A stretch of 64,000 nt of DNA, taken from Taklimakanibacter sp049323275. GTDB lineage: Bacteria > Pseudomonadota > Alphaproteobacteria > Rhizobiales > Aestuariivirgaceae. Location: the NCBI GenBank assembly GCA_049323275.1, contig JBMOOM010000120.1, positions 62,001-126,000 of the forward strand, written 5' to 3'. The notes under the pieces were generated by a model. That model was given only the letters and a program-made list of their open reading frames with translations. It searched no databases and was not told the origin of the DNA. Both the position numbers and the translations under genes were made by a program. Shown here in pieces: positions 19,035-26,801 of the stretch. Each line of letters begins with the position of its first letter. Position 1 is the first letter of the stretch.

Positions 19035-19312
19035 AGACAGGAATCGTCGTCGGAAAGGTCTGGGCCACCAAGCGGCTCGACCAACTGCCGGGTGGCGCGC
19101 TGCTCGAGATCGCCATCGAGGAAGAAGACGAGACGGACGAGCGCATGGTGGCGTTCGACCCCCTGGGCGCCGGCATCGGCGAACGCGTGCTGATCACGCA
19201 GGGATCGGTCGCCAAGGCATGGTTCAAGGACGGCAGCAATGTCGTCGATGCGCTGGTGATCGGCATTCTCGACGAGCAGGCGGCCCCGGCCAAGTCCGGC
19301 AAAAAGAGTTGA
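19031..19312 (+). CDS. BMC-P vertex pentamer protein (EutN/CcmL family)
   Basis: 93 aa protein of the EutN/CcmL/CsoS4 fold that caps the twelve vertices of the shell as pentamers. It begins with the family's strand MKTGIVVGKVWATKRLDQLPG and includes AFDPLGAGIGERVLITQGS, the typical pentamer core loop. The Lys/Ser/Gly-rich tail is short. Its start overlaps the unknown gene by 4 bases. It is the only vertex protein in the locus. Confidence 0.95.
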   Translation: MKTGIVVGKVWATKRLDQLPGGALLEIAIEEEDETDERMVAFDPLGAGIGERVLITQGSVAKAWFKDGSNVVDALVIGILDEQAAPAKSGKKS

Positions 19313-19345
19313 GTGAATTAGTCAGGTTGCGAAAAGGAGGACATC

Positions 19346-19621
19346 ATGTCTAACGCAATTGGTTTTGTCGAAACGCGTGGTTTCGTGGCGGCCTTCGCCG
19401 CGGGCGATGCGATGGTGAAGGCGGCGAATGTGACGATCATCGGCCGCGAGCAAGTCGGCGCCGGTTTGGTGTCGGTCGTCGTGCAGGGCGATGTCGGCGC
19501 CGTCAAGGCGGCGACCGAAGCCGGCGCCGAAGCCGCGCGCAATGTCGGCGAGGTCGTGTCGGTGCATGTCATTCCGCGCCCGCATCCGGATGTGCTGAAG
19601 CATTTCGGCACTGCGAAGTAA
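19346..19621 (+). CDS. BMC-H hexameric shell protein (PduA/EutM type)
   Basis: 91 aa single BMC domain, the main facet tile. It has the strong ribosome site AAGGAGGA, consistent with it being the most abundant product. The fold markers are AIGFVETRGFVAAFAAGDAMVKAANV and VVVQGDVGAVKAATEAGAEAA (quoted as short parts of the helix-strand pattern). The pore loop reads QVGAG where PduA has KIGSG, so the pore lacks the Ser and the neighbouring Lys and may favour a less anionic or more apolar solute. Only one BMC-H is encoded here. Confidence 0.96.
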   Translation: MSNAIGFVETRGFVAAFAAGDAMVKAANVTIIGREQVGAGLVSVVVQGDVGAVKAATEAGAEAARNVGEVVSVHVIPRPHPDVLKHFGTAK

Positions 19622-19630
19622 CAGCCCGCC

Positions 19631-20260
19631 GTGGCCGAACTCCGCGTCTATCTGAAGCTCGATTCCCTGAGGCGGCAGTTCGCCGCCTATATGGGATCGC
19701 CGACCCGCGCGCGGGGCTATGTGCCGCTGGAAGGCATGCATTCGCTGATCATCGAGATCGCGCCGGCGCTCGCCATCCATCATGTGAGCGACGTGGCGCT
19801 GAAAACGGTGCCTGAGGTCGAGCCCGGCATTCTCTATACCGAGCGGCAGTTCGGCATTCTCGAGCTCCATTCCTTCGATGTGGAGCATGTCGAGCGGGCG
19901 GGTGCGGCGGTGCTGAAGGCGATCGGCCAGAAGGCCGAGGACCAGCTCAAGCCGCAGCTTCTCTTCGCCGAGATCGTGCCCGAAGTGACGGACAGCCATG
20001 CCGTCATCCTCAACCGCAACCGCGAGGCGTCGATGATCCTGCCCGGCGAATCTCTCCTCCTGGTCGAGATGATGCCGGCCCTGTTCGCGGCCTATGCGGC
20101 GAACGAGGCGGAGAAGATCGCGCCCGGCGCCACGCTCGTCGATTGCCAGATGATCGGCGCTTCCGGGCGCTTGTTCATGTCGGGCGAGAAGACCGAGCTC
20201 GAAAAGGCGCGCGATCACATCGTCAAGATGCTGAAGGGTATGAGCGGACGGAAGTCTTGA
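19631..20260 (+). CDS. BMC-T shell protein, stacked type, second copy
   Basis: 209 aa tandem-domain shell protein starting at GTG 19631, nine bases after the BMC-H stop. First domain: IIEIAPALAIHHVSDVALK and TERQFGILELHSFD; second: LLLVEMMPALFAAYAANEAE and MIGASGRLFMSGEK. It is clearly a diverged paralogue of the BMC-T at 17956. Two different stacked BMC-T proteins suggest two pores of different selectivity, or mixed stacks. It ends the shell operon. Confidence 0.93.
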   Translation: MAELRVYLKLDSLRRQFAAYMGSPTRARGYVPLEGMHSLIIEIAPALAIHHVSDVALKTVPEVEPGILYTERQFGILELHSFDVEHVERAGAAVLKAIGQKAEDQLKPQLLFAEIVPEVTDSHAVILNRNREASMILPGESLLLVEMMPALFAAYAANEAEKIAPGATLVDCQMIGASGRLFMSGEKTELEKARDHIVKMLKGMSGRKS

Positions 20261-20357
20261 GCCAATGCAATTTATTCTGGAGCTTCTTCGCCATCGTTGT
20301 TCGAACTGTCCGCAAGCGGCGCGGTGGCGAAGCAGCTCCTTGCAGTTGGGAAGGGCG

Positions 20358-20672
20358 ATGAAGCTCTTGATGTTGGTGACAATGGCGGTTCTCTCCGTCC
20401 CGGCGGTCGCGGAGGCCTCGCATTGCAAGCCTCTGACGCAAATGCTTGCCGAGTACAAGAAAATATCACAGCAAGCCGACAGCGCCGAAAAGCGGGACGA
20501 TTACGCAACGGCCTGCAAGCTGCGCAAACGGACGGTCGCCCTTGCGGACAAGATGCTGCGCTTGAAAACGGACTGCTTTCATGGTGGCAAGGAGAAGTTC
20601 GAGTTCCTCGCCACCAGCGCCCGCGCTCTCCAGGAGCTGGCCTGCAGTTCGGGCGACGATGATCTGTTCTGA
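20358..20672 (+). CDS. Small secreted four-cysteine protein
   Basis: 104 aa. The frame is open from 20265, but ATG 20358 has GGAAGGG just upstream and gives a textbook signal peptide (MKLLMLVTMAVLS... cut near AEAS). The mature part is a mainly helical ~83 residues with four Cys (HCKPL, TACKL, DCFHG, ACSSG), likely two disulfides in the periplasm. The tail is acidic. No family is recognised. It lies inside the microcompartment region but has its own start signals, so it need not be part of it. Confidence 0.7.
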   Translation: MKLLMLVTMAVLSVPAVAEASHCKPLTQMLAEYKKISQQADSAEKRDDYATACKLRKRTVALADKMLRLKTDCFHGGKEKFEFLATSARALQELACSSGDDDLF

Positions 20673-20759
20673 GGACCGGTGCCGCGCTGAGACATAGGAA
20701 ATGGGCGCGAAACTGTGCTATCAAGCCCCCATCCTCATTGGCGCGGAGCTTATTGGCAG

Positions 20760-21773
20760 ATGCGGCTCATCTCCAGTCTAAGATTATTCGGGTGTCTCAC
20801 GGTGGCGCTGGGGCTTTCGACGACCACGGCCGGCGCCGAAGTGCCTCTCGACGGATCCTTCGTCGCCGGGCAGAACTGCAGCGCCTTCCAGTCGATCAAG
20901 AAGCAATCGAACCCGGTGCCGCTGACCGCCGGCACGTCCTATCAGATCATCGCCGGCAACAAGGAACCGGCCAGCCATTTCCTGATCCTGGTGCCGGGGG
21001 CGTCACCCGAGAGGCGCTGGGCGCCGGTCGATTGCGGCACCCGCAGCGGCGGGGCGCCGATCGGGGAGGGCAGCGCCGCCAAGCAGAAGCCCGACAAGCA
21101 GGCGCCTTCGGGTGGGCAGCCGACGCGGAATGTCCTGGCGGTGAGCTGGCAGCCCGCCTTCTGCGAGACGAAGCCTGACAAGGTCGAATGCCGGACGCAG
21201 ACCGCGGACCGGTTCGATGCCAGCAATTTCACCTTGCACGGCCTGTGGCCGCAGCCGCGGCGGATGGCCTATTGCAATGTCGGCAAGGGCGATGTCGCGC
21301 ACGACAAGGACGGGCGCTGGGACCAACTCCCTGAAGTCGCGCTCGAGCCGCCGACACGCGCCGAGCTCGACAAGGTGATGCCGGGCACGCAGTCGCAGCT
21401 CGACCGGCATGAATGGACCAAGCACGGCACCTGCTACGCGCAGACGCCGGAAGAGTATTTCAGCGAGTCTCTCGCCCTGATGCGGGCGCTCAACGGCTCC
21501 ACGGTGCGCGAGCTGTTCGCCAGCCGTGTCGGCCAGCAATTGTCCTTCGACGAGATCCGCAAGGCGTTCGATCAGAGCTTTGGCGAAGGTGCCGGCCTCA
21601 GGGTGCGCATGCAATGCGCGCGCAGCAACGGCAAGCTCATCATCTCCGAGCTCACCATCGGTCTTTCCGGCGACATCACGCCGGAGACGCCCCTGGCCGG
21701 CCTCATGATGGCCGCGACGCCGACCAAGACGGAATGTCCCGGCGGCCTCGTCGACGCGGTGGGACAGCAATAG
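20760..21773 (+). CDS. Secreted ribonuclease T2
   Basis: Periplasmic or secreted RNase of the T2 family (~337 aa from ATG 20760, which opens a signal peptide ending TAGAE). The two catalytic blocks are present: CAS I FTLHGLWPQ with His160, and CAS II HEWTKHGTC with His217, Glu218 and His222. A ~120-residue N-terminal extension with Cys precedes the catalytic domain, longer than in Escherichia coli RNase I. It presumably scavenges RNA as a phosphate or nucleoside source. It ends at a bidirectional terminator shared with the convergent SDR operon. Confidence 0.92.
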   Translation: MRLISSLRLFGCLTVALGLSTTTAGAEVPLDGSFVAGQNCSAFQSIKKQSNPVPLTAGTSYQIIAGNKEPASHFLILVPGASPERRWAPVDCGTRSGGAPIGEGSAAKQKPDKQAPSGGQPTRNVLAVSWQPAFCETKPDKVECRTQTADRFDASNFTLHGLWPQPRRMAYCNVGKGDVAHDKDGRWDQLPEVALEPPTRAELDKVMPGTQSQLDRHEWTKHGTCYAQTPEEYFSESLALMRALNGSTVRELFASRVGQQLSFDEIRKAFDQSFGEGAGLRVRMQCARSNGKLIISELTIGLSGDITPETPLAGLMMAATPTKTECPGGLVDAVGQQ

Positions 21774-21783
21774 CCGAAAAAAG

Positions 21784-21807
21784 TGGCCGCCTCATCGGAG
21801 GCGGCCA
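21784..21807. terminator. Bidirectional intrinsic terminator
   Basis: Perfect 10-base stem TGGCCGCCTC (21784-21793) / GAGGCGGCCA (21798-21807) with loop ATCG. On the minus strand it is followed by a run of six U (AAAAAA on the plus strand just upstream), a full intrinsic terminator for the SDR/transporter operon. On the plus strand a weaker TGTTT follows, ending the RNase T2 message. Confidence 0.85.
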
Positions 21808-21829
21808 TGTTTGCTCGAAGATGTGGCGA

Positions 21830-22609
21830 TCAAGCCTGGTTGATGGCCTCGATCGATTCGGGGATGATCTGGCCGCCATCGACGATGATCGTCTGGCCGG
21901 TCACATAGGCCGCTTCCCTGGTGGCGAAATAGAGCGCCGCATAGCCGATATCCTCGACCCGGCCGAGACGCTTGAGCGGGATCGACGCGGCCATGGTCTT
22001 TTCATAGTCGGGGCCGAGATCGGCGAGACCCTCGGTGGCGATATTGCCCGGCAGCACGGCATTGACGGTGATGCCGAACTTGGCGAGCTCCATGCAGGCG
22101 GTGCGCATGAAGCCGAGCTGGCCGGCTTTGGTGGCGCCGTAATGCGTCCAGCCCGGAAAGCCGGTCACCGGGCCGGTGATCGACGAGGTGATGATGATGC
22201 GGCCCTGGCCGCTCTTCTTGAGCGCCGGCAGGCAGGCCTTCACCGACAGGAAGGTGCCCTTCAGGTTGGTGTCGACGGTGATGTCCCAGGTCTCATCCGT
22301 CATGTCCTCGATCTTCACTTGCGGGAAGATGCCGGCATTGGCGCACAGGATGTCGAGCCCGCCATGCGTCTTCACCGCGAAATCGGCGGCCGCCTGCATG
22401 CTCTTGTAGTCGGTGACGTCGGCGGCGAAAGCAGCGACCTTGGCACCGCCCTTGCTCAGCTCCGCCGCGGCTTCCTTGGCCACGTTCTCATGGCGTCCGG
22501 TGATCAGGACCTTGCAGCCGGCATCGGCGAAGACGCGCGCAATGCCCTTGCCGATGCCCTTGCTGCCGCCGGTGACCAGGACGGACTTTTCTTTCAGCGA
22601 TGAAAACAT
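21830..22609 (-). CDS. SDR dehydrogenase, probable aminoacetone/1-amino-2-propanol oxidoreductase
   Basis: Classical SDR of 259 aa with TGGSKGIG (13-20), CANAG (89-93) and the catalytic Ser142/143, Tyr157 and Lys161 in the segment TSSITGPVTGFPGWTHY. An SDR amino-alcohol dehydrogenase accompanies RMM microcompartments, where it interconverts aminoacetone and 1-amino-2-propanol; running it as a reductase would regenerate NAD+ for the aldehyde dehydrogenase. It is the last gene of the transporter operon, 26 bases after the permease, and shares its AraC-type promoter. No encapsulation peptide is visible. Confidence 0.82.
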   Translation of the reverse strand: MFSSLKEKSVLVTGGSKGIGKGIARVFADAGCKVLITGRHENVAKEAAAELSKGGAKVAAFAADVTDYKSMQAAADFAVKTHGGLDILCANAGIFPQVKIEDMTDETWDITVDTNLKGTFLSVKACLPALKKSGQGRIIITSSITGPVTGFPGWTHYGATKAGQLGFMRTACMELAKFGITVNAVLPGNIATEGLADLGPDYEKTMAASIPLKRLGRVEDIGYAALYFATREAAYVTGQTIIVDGGQIIPESIEAINQA

Positions 22610-22634
22610 GGAAACATTCCCTCTCTCGTTATTT

Positions 22635-23426
22635 TCATGATTGCGCGCGCCGGCGCAGCGTGACGAGCCAGTAGCCGCCGAGCAGCAGCAGTGCGGCGCC
22701 GAAGGTCGATACCGTGCCGAGCACCGGCACGCCCGGCGTGTAGCCGGCCACCATCTTGGCGTAGAGATATTTGGGAATGGTGGCGTCGGCGCCGGTGGTG
22801 AACAGCGACAGAGGGAAATTGCCCCAGGACAGAAGGAACGCGAAGAAGGCGCCCGACACGATGCCCGGCAGGAGGACGGGGAAGGTCACTTCGCGGAAGA
22901 CCTGCCAGCGCGAGGCGCCGAGATCGAAGGCCGCCTCCTCGAGCGCCGGATCGAAGCTGTAGACCTGGATCGAGATGACAAGCGTCACCACCGGGATGAT
23001 CCAGACCAGATGGGCGAAGATGGCGGTCATCCACGAGGTCTGTATGCCGATCGCGTTGAACCACAGGAGAAGAGCGAGGCCCAGCACCGATTGCGGGAAG
23101 AAGATCGGCAGGAGCACGATCTTCTGGAAGACGGTGCGGCCATTCCAGTTGTAGCGGGCGAAAGCCAGCGCACCGAAAAAGGCGATGATCACGGCGATGA
23201 CCATGACGCAGAAGGCGATGGTGATCGAATTGGCGAAGAGCTGGCGGATCTCCAGCGACTCGAAGGTCTTGCGCCACCAGTCGAGGCCCCATTTCTGGAT
23301 AGGAAACAGGAAATAGCGGCTCGAGGTCAGGGAGGCGAGCAGGATACACAGCGCCGGAAGATAGAGGAAAACCAGGACGGCGAGCGTCCAGGCCCAGATC
23401 AGCGCGCGGCGGCCACGGTCACTCAT
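22635..23426 (-). CDS. Polyamine/amine-type ABC transporter permease (PotC-like)
   Basis: 263 aa inner-membrane permease with six predicted helices. The cytoplasmic EAA loop that contacts the ATPase is EEAAFDLGASRWQVFREVTF. It matches the second permease of spermidine/putrescine-type importers. It is separated from the first permease by 3 bases. Given its operon with the SDR and the shared promoter, the likely cargo is the amino alcohol or aminoacetone that feeds the microcompartment. Confidence 0.9.
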   Translation of the reverse strand: MSDRGRRALIWAWTLAVLVFLYLPALCILLASLTSSRYFLFPIQKWGLDWWRKTFESLEIRQLFANSITIAFCVMVIAVIIAFFGALAFARYNWNGRTVFQKIVLLPIFFPQSVLGLALLLWFNAIGIQTSWMTAIFAHLVWIIPVVTLVISIQVYSFDPALEEAAFDLGASRWQVFREVTFPVLLPGIVSGAFFAFLLSWGNFPLSLFTTGADATIPKYLYAKMVAGYTPGVPVLGTVSTFGAALLLLGGYWLVTLRRRAQS

Positions 23427-23429
23427 GGC

Positions 23430-24296
23430 TCACCTCTTTCCCAGAATGGCGTCGAGGTCGAAGCGCTTCAGCACCAGCATCACCAGCGTGCCGACGACGA
23501 GCATCAGGAGCACGGCCAAAGCGGCGCCCAATGGCCAGTTCTGCGCATAGGTGAAGGCGATCTCGATATCATGGGTGATCGGGATGATGGTCTGACCGCC
23601 GAGGACCTTTGCTTCGGCAATGGCGCCGACGGCGAGCACGAAGGTGAGAAGCAGGCCGATCATGATGCCGGGCATGGAGAGCGGCAATTCGACCTCACGG
23701 AAGACCTGCCAGCGCGAGGCGCCGAGATCACGCGCGGCCTCGCGTGTTTCATTCGGCACCATGGAGACGCCGAGCGTCATCGGGAACAGCATGAAAGGAA
23801 GATAGACATAGACCATGCCGAGCAGCACGACGCCGGGCGTGAACAGGATGCTTTCCGGTTCGATGCCAAACCAGGACTTGAGCGTGCCGAGCAGCACGCC
23901 GTTCTTGATGAAGAACAGGATCCAGCCATAGAGGCGGACATTCTCGGAGACGAAGAGCGGAATGGTGAAGAGAAGCGTCAGGATCGGCGACCAGCGGCCG
24001 AAGAGGCGTGCCATGCCATAGGCGATCGGATAGCAGACGAGCGCCAGAATGCCGACGGTGAGGGCGGCGAAGAGCATCGACCAGCCGAAGGAGATGTAGC
24101 TGTTGCTGGTGAAGATATCGGCATAGTTGGCGAGCGTGGGCGCATGGGTGAGGCCGAAAGAGCGCGGCGGCATGAAGCTGTAGGCGATCACCGCGAGGAG
24201 GGGAGCCGCGAAGCCGATGATCATGAAGAGCATCAGCGGCAGCGCGTTGCGCGCGCCCTGCGACAGGCCCTTGCCGCTTTCATGAGGCGCCGCCAT
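23430..24296 (-). CDS. Polyamine/amine-type ABC transporter permease (PotB-like)
   Basis: 288 aa permease, six predicted helices, EAA loop REAARDLGASRWQVFREVEL. It pairs with the PotC-like permease to form a heterodimeric channel. Its start codon shares one base with the ATPase stop (TGATG). N-terminal residues 1-18 are cytoplasmic and polar. Confidence 0.9.
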   Translation of the reverse strand: MAAPHESGKGLSQGARNALPLMLFMIIGFAAPLLAVIAYSFMPPRSFGLTHAPTLANYADIFTSNSYISFGWSMLFAALTVGILALVCYPIAYGMARLFGRWSPILTLLFTIPLFVSENVRLYGWILFFIKNGVLLGTLKSWFGIEPESILFTPGVVLLGMVYVYLPFMLFPMTLGVSMVPNETREAARDLGASRWQVFREVELPLSMPGIMIGLLLTFVLAVGAIAEAKVLGGQTIIPITHDIEIAFTYAQNWPLGAALAVLLMLVVGTLVMLVLKRFDLDAILGKR

Positions 24297-25363
24297 CAGC
24301 CGGTCACCAGAATGGAGTCTTTCGCGTCCCAGCCAATGAGAACGGTCTGGTCGCGCTGGAGCGTGGAGGATTGCTGGCGCAGCTTTTCGACGATGAAGAC
24401 ATTGTCGCCGACACGCACCTGATACTGGATGCGCGAGCCCAGCGCATATTCATTGTAGAGCTTGCCCTCGAGCACATTCTCCGCCTCACCCGGCTGGCCG
24501 ACGAAGCGGATGAATTCGGGGCGGATGACGAGATGACCCTTGCTGAAGGCGGCGGGGATGGCGGCGACGGCGAAGCTCTTGTCAAACGTGTCGGCCGTGA
24601 TCTGCCGGCTGCCATTAACGCTGACCGGGATGACATTTACGTCGCCCATGAATTCGGAGACGAACTTGTCCTTCGGCGCCGAATAGATCTCGTTGGGCGT
24701 GCCGACCTGGACCAGATTGCCGGCGCGCATGACGCCGATGCGGTCCGACATCACCATCGCCTCTTCGAGAGAATGGGTGATGTAGACGAAGGTCTTGCCG
24801 GTCTCGCGGTGGATGTCCTTGAGCTCCTTCTCGAGCGTCTTGCGCAATTTGTAGTCGATGGCCGAAAGGGGCTCGTCGAAGAACAGGATCTTCGGGTCGA
24901 AGGCGAGGGCGCGGGCAAGCGCCACGCGCTGGCGCTCGCCGCCCGAGCAGCGCAGCACGGATTTGCCATAGTAGTTCTGCGGCAGGCGCAACTGATCGAG
25001 CAAGGCCAGCGCCCGCTTCTTGCGGCTCGCGGGATCGACGCCCTTTATCTTGAGCGGAAATTCGATGTTCTCGCCGACGGTGCGGTGAGGGAAGAGGGCG
25101 AGCGATTGGAACACCATGCAGGTCGGCCGCTTGTTGGCCGGCAGGTCATTGATGCGGGTGCCGCTCAGGATGATGTCGCCGCCCGATGCCTGCTCCATGC
25201 CGGCGAGCATGCGGATGAGCGTCGTCTTGCCCGAGCCCGATGGGCCGACAATGGTGAAGAACTCGCCCTCGGCAATGTCGAGATCGATACCGTCCACGGC
25301 ATTGAAGCTGCCGAACGACTTGGTCAGGGACTTGAGCTGCAGAATGGGCGGGCGCTTTGACAT
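24296..25363 (-). CDS. Polyamine/amine-type ABC transporter ATPase (PotA-like)
   Basis: ATPase of 355 aa. ATG 25363 (MSKRPPILQL) is chosen because AAGGA lies six bases upstream; a start 21 bases earlier is possible. Walker A GPSGSGKTT, signature CSGGERQRVALARAL (Cys in place of the usual Leu before SGGE), Walker B ILFFDEP, and His in YITHSLEEA. The last ~120 residues are a TOBE-type domain (LVIRPEFIRFV), usual for polyamine and opine/thiamine importers. It belongs to the microcompartment-linked transporter operon. Confidence 0.9.
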   Translation of the reverse strand: MSKRPPILQLKSLTKSFGSFNAVDGIDLDIAEGEFFTIVGPSGSGKTTLIRMLAGMEQASGGDIILSGTRINDLPANKRPTCMVFQSLALFPHRTVGENIEFPLKIKGVDPASRKKRALALLDQLRLPQNYYGKSVLRCSGGERQRVALARALAFDPKILFFDEPLSAIDYKLRKTLEKELKDIHRETGKTFVYITHSLEEAMVMSDRIGVMRAGNLVQVGTPNEIYSAPKDKFVSEFMGDVNVIPVSVNGSRQITADTFDKSFAVAAIPAAFSKGHLVIRPEFIRFVGQPGEAENVLEGKLYNEYALGSRIQYQVRVGDNVFIVEKLRQQSSTLQRDQTVLIGWDAKDSILVTG

Positions 25364-25392
25364 GCAATCCTTGGCGATAATCAAGAAGATTT

Positions 25393-25420
25393 GGCCCCTC
25401 CGGCCTGGGCGGGAGGGGCC
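25393..25420 (-). terminator. Stem-loop between binding-protein and ATPase genes
   Basis: GGCCCCTCC (25393-25401) pairs with GGAGGGGCC (25412-25420), loop of 10. It lies in the 79-base gap after the binding-protein stop and probably protects or partly ends that message, keeping receptor levels above those of the membrane parts. Confidence 0.6.
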
Positions 25421-25442
25421 TTGTCGGGCGTGACGATCCGGC

Positions 25443-26606
25443 TCAGCCGGCGGACGCTTCTTTCTTCGCCGCCGTCATGATGTCGAGCAGCTTGTCATAG
25501 TCGGGAACGATGTCGTACTCGACCGAGCGCGCCACCTCTTCCTCGAGCGAATCCCACTGGATGGCGTCGAGCTCTTCCTTGGTGAAGAGGTCGAAGCATT
25601 CCTTGTTGCCCATCTGGGCGACGGGATTGAACGTGCCCTCGGCGAAGGCGACGGTGTGGGCGACCTTCGGGTCCTGCACATATTGCAGGAACTCAGTGGC
25701 GAGCGGCGACAGTTCCGGATTGTTCACCGGCGAGGTGATCTCGATCCAGACGATGCCGCCCTTGCCGCCTTCCATCGGGCCTGAATTCGGGGTGATGCCG
25801 CGGATATTGGCGGCACCGTCGGCACGCGCCGGCGAGGCCGAATAGGTGCCGCCGGTCAGATGGAAGTCGATCTCGCCCGACACCAGCGACTGGTTCATCG
25901 TGGCGATGTCGCCGACCACCTTGGCGCCCTTGAAGACACGCTTCGCCGTTTCGGTGAATTTGGCGACTTCGTCGTCGTTGTGCACCTTGAAGGGATCGAA
26001 GCCGGCGATGCAGCAGATGTTGAAGACGTTCCAGTCGTCGGATTCGAGGACGCCGTATTTCTTGTCATTGGCCGGGTCGTTCCACAGATTCCAGCCTTGG
26101 TCCTCGGCCGTCTTGCGGCTGACCTTGTCGGTGTTGACGACGAAGCAATAAGGTCCAAAGCGCTGGGCCATGCCGATGAGCTGCTCGCCCTTCTCGTCCA
26201 TCGCCCATTTATAGGGCGCCTTGAAGGCCGGCATCATCTTGTCGAAATAGGGTTCGAAGGTGGCGCGGTCGAGCGGCTTGATCAGCCCCTCGGGCGCCAT
26301 GATCTTGCGGGCCCAGGGATTGTTGACATTGATGAGGTCCCAGATCTTCGTTTCGCCGGCGCGCAGCCGGTTGACCATGGTCGGATCGTTGGTGAGGGAC
26401 TCCGCCTTGACGGTGGCGCCTTTTTCCTGGCGGAAGGGGTCGAGCACCTGGGCCGAGTTGTAGCCTTCCCAGCACAGGATATTCAGTTCTTTCTCACGCG
26501 CGGCATGGGCCGCGGTGGTGGTGAATTTGGTGCCGGCTGCCACCGCTGCCGCAAAAGCGGTCGAGCGTTGCATGAAATTCCGGCGAGACAGGGGTGTTTT
26601 CAGCAT
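25443..26606 (-). CDS. Tat-exported polyamine/amine-type binding protein (PotD/PotF-like)
   Basis: Periplasmic receptor of 387 aa. ATG 26606 follows GGAGGA at good spacing. The N-terminus SRRNFMQRSTAFAAAVAAG is a twin-arginine signal (RRNF), so it is folded before export. NILCWEGYNSAQVLDPF is the typical first strand and helix of PotD-like receptors. These proteins bind amines via an acidic/aromatic pocket, fitting an amino-alcohol ligand. First gene of the transporter-SDR operon, preceded by a ~120-base leader with a large hairpin and the regulon operator. Confidence 0.88.
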   Translation of the reverse strand: MLKTPLSRRNFMQRSTAFAAAVAAGTKFTTTAAHAAREKELNILCWEGYNSAQVLDPFRQEKGATVKAESLTNDPTMVNRLRAGETKIWDLINVNNPWARKIMAPEGLIKPLDRATFEPYFDKMMPAFKAPYKWAMDEKGEQLIGMAQRFGPYCFVVNTDKVSRKTAEDQGWNLWNDPANDKKYGVLESDDWNVFNICCIAGFDPFKVHNDDEVAKFTETAKRVFKGAKVVGDIATMNQSLVSGEIDFHLTGGTYSASPARADGAANIRGITPNSGPMEGGKGGIVWIEITSPVNNPELSPLATEFLQYVQDPKVAHTVAFAEGTFNPVAQMGNKECFDLFTKEELDAIQWDSLEEEVARSVEYDIVPDYDKLLDIMTAAKKEASAG

Positions 26607-26660
26607 GCGACTTCCTCCATTGTTCTGTTGCCCATCACTTGGCGTGGGCTCGGTATGTTG

Positions 26661-26707
26661 GAGCAAATCCCGGTCGCCAAAGTCTTCAACTTTGACGGGA
26701 TTTGCTC
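26661..26707 (-). promoter_or_regulatory. Large stem-loop in predicted 5' leader of the transporter operon
   Basis: Perfect 12-base outer stem, GAGCAAATCCCG (26661-26672) with CGGGATTTGCTC (26696-26707), enclosing an inner stem CAAAGT (678-683) / ACTTTG (689-694). It lies between the predicted start (~26725) and the ATG at 26606. No U-tract follows, so it is not an intrinsic terminator. Confidence 0.75.
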
Positions 26708-26731
26708 TGGTTCTGGCGTTTCCCATCTGAC

Positions 26732-26785
26732 AGCCTAGGGCAGGTCCCTGGCAATAGCTTGACTTTCGAGCGTCCCGATTTGACA
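26732..26785 (-). promoter_or_regulatory. Tandem AraC-type operator plus -10 element, transporter operon
   Basis: Read on the minus strand: TGTCAA at 26785-26780, AGTCAA at 26764-26759 (21-base period), CCTAG at 26739-26735 (25 bases after the second half-site begins) and -10-like TAGGCT at 26737-26732. It shares the architecture of the two microcompartment promoters. It lies right behind the stop of the isochorismatase-type gene, so the transporter operon has its own promoter. Confidence 0.78.
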
Positions 26786-26801
26786 CCCCTCCCTTCTGGT
26801 T

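Noticed and set aside
22641..24422. 593-codon plus-strand frame opposite the two permeases
   Set aside because: Charged, low-complexity translation with no domain; the minus-strand permeases have EAA loops and membrane helices.
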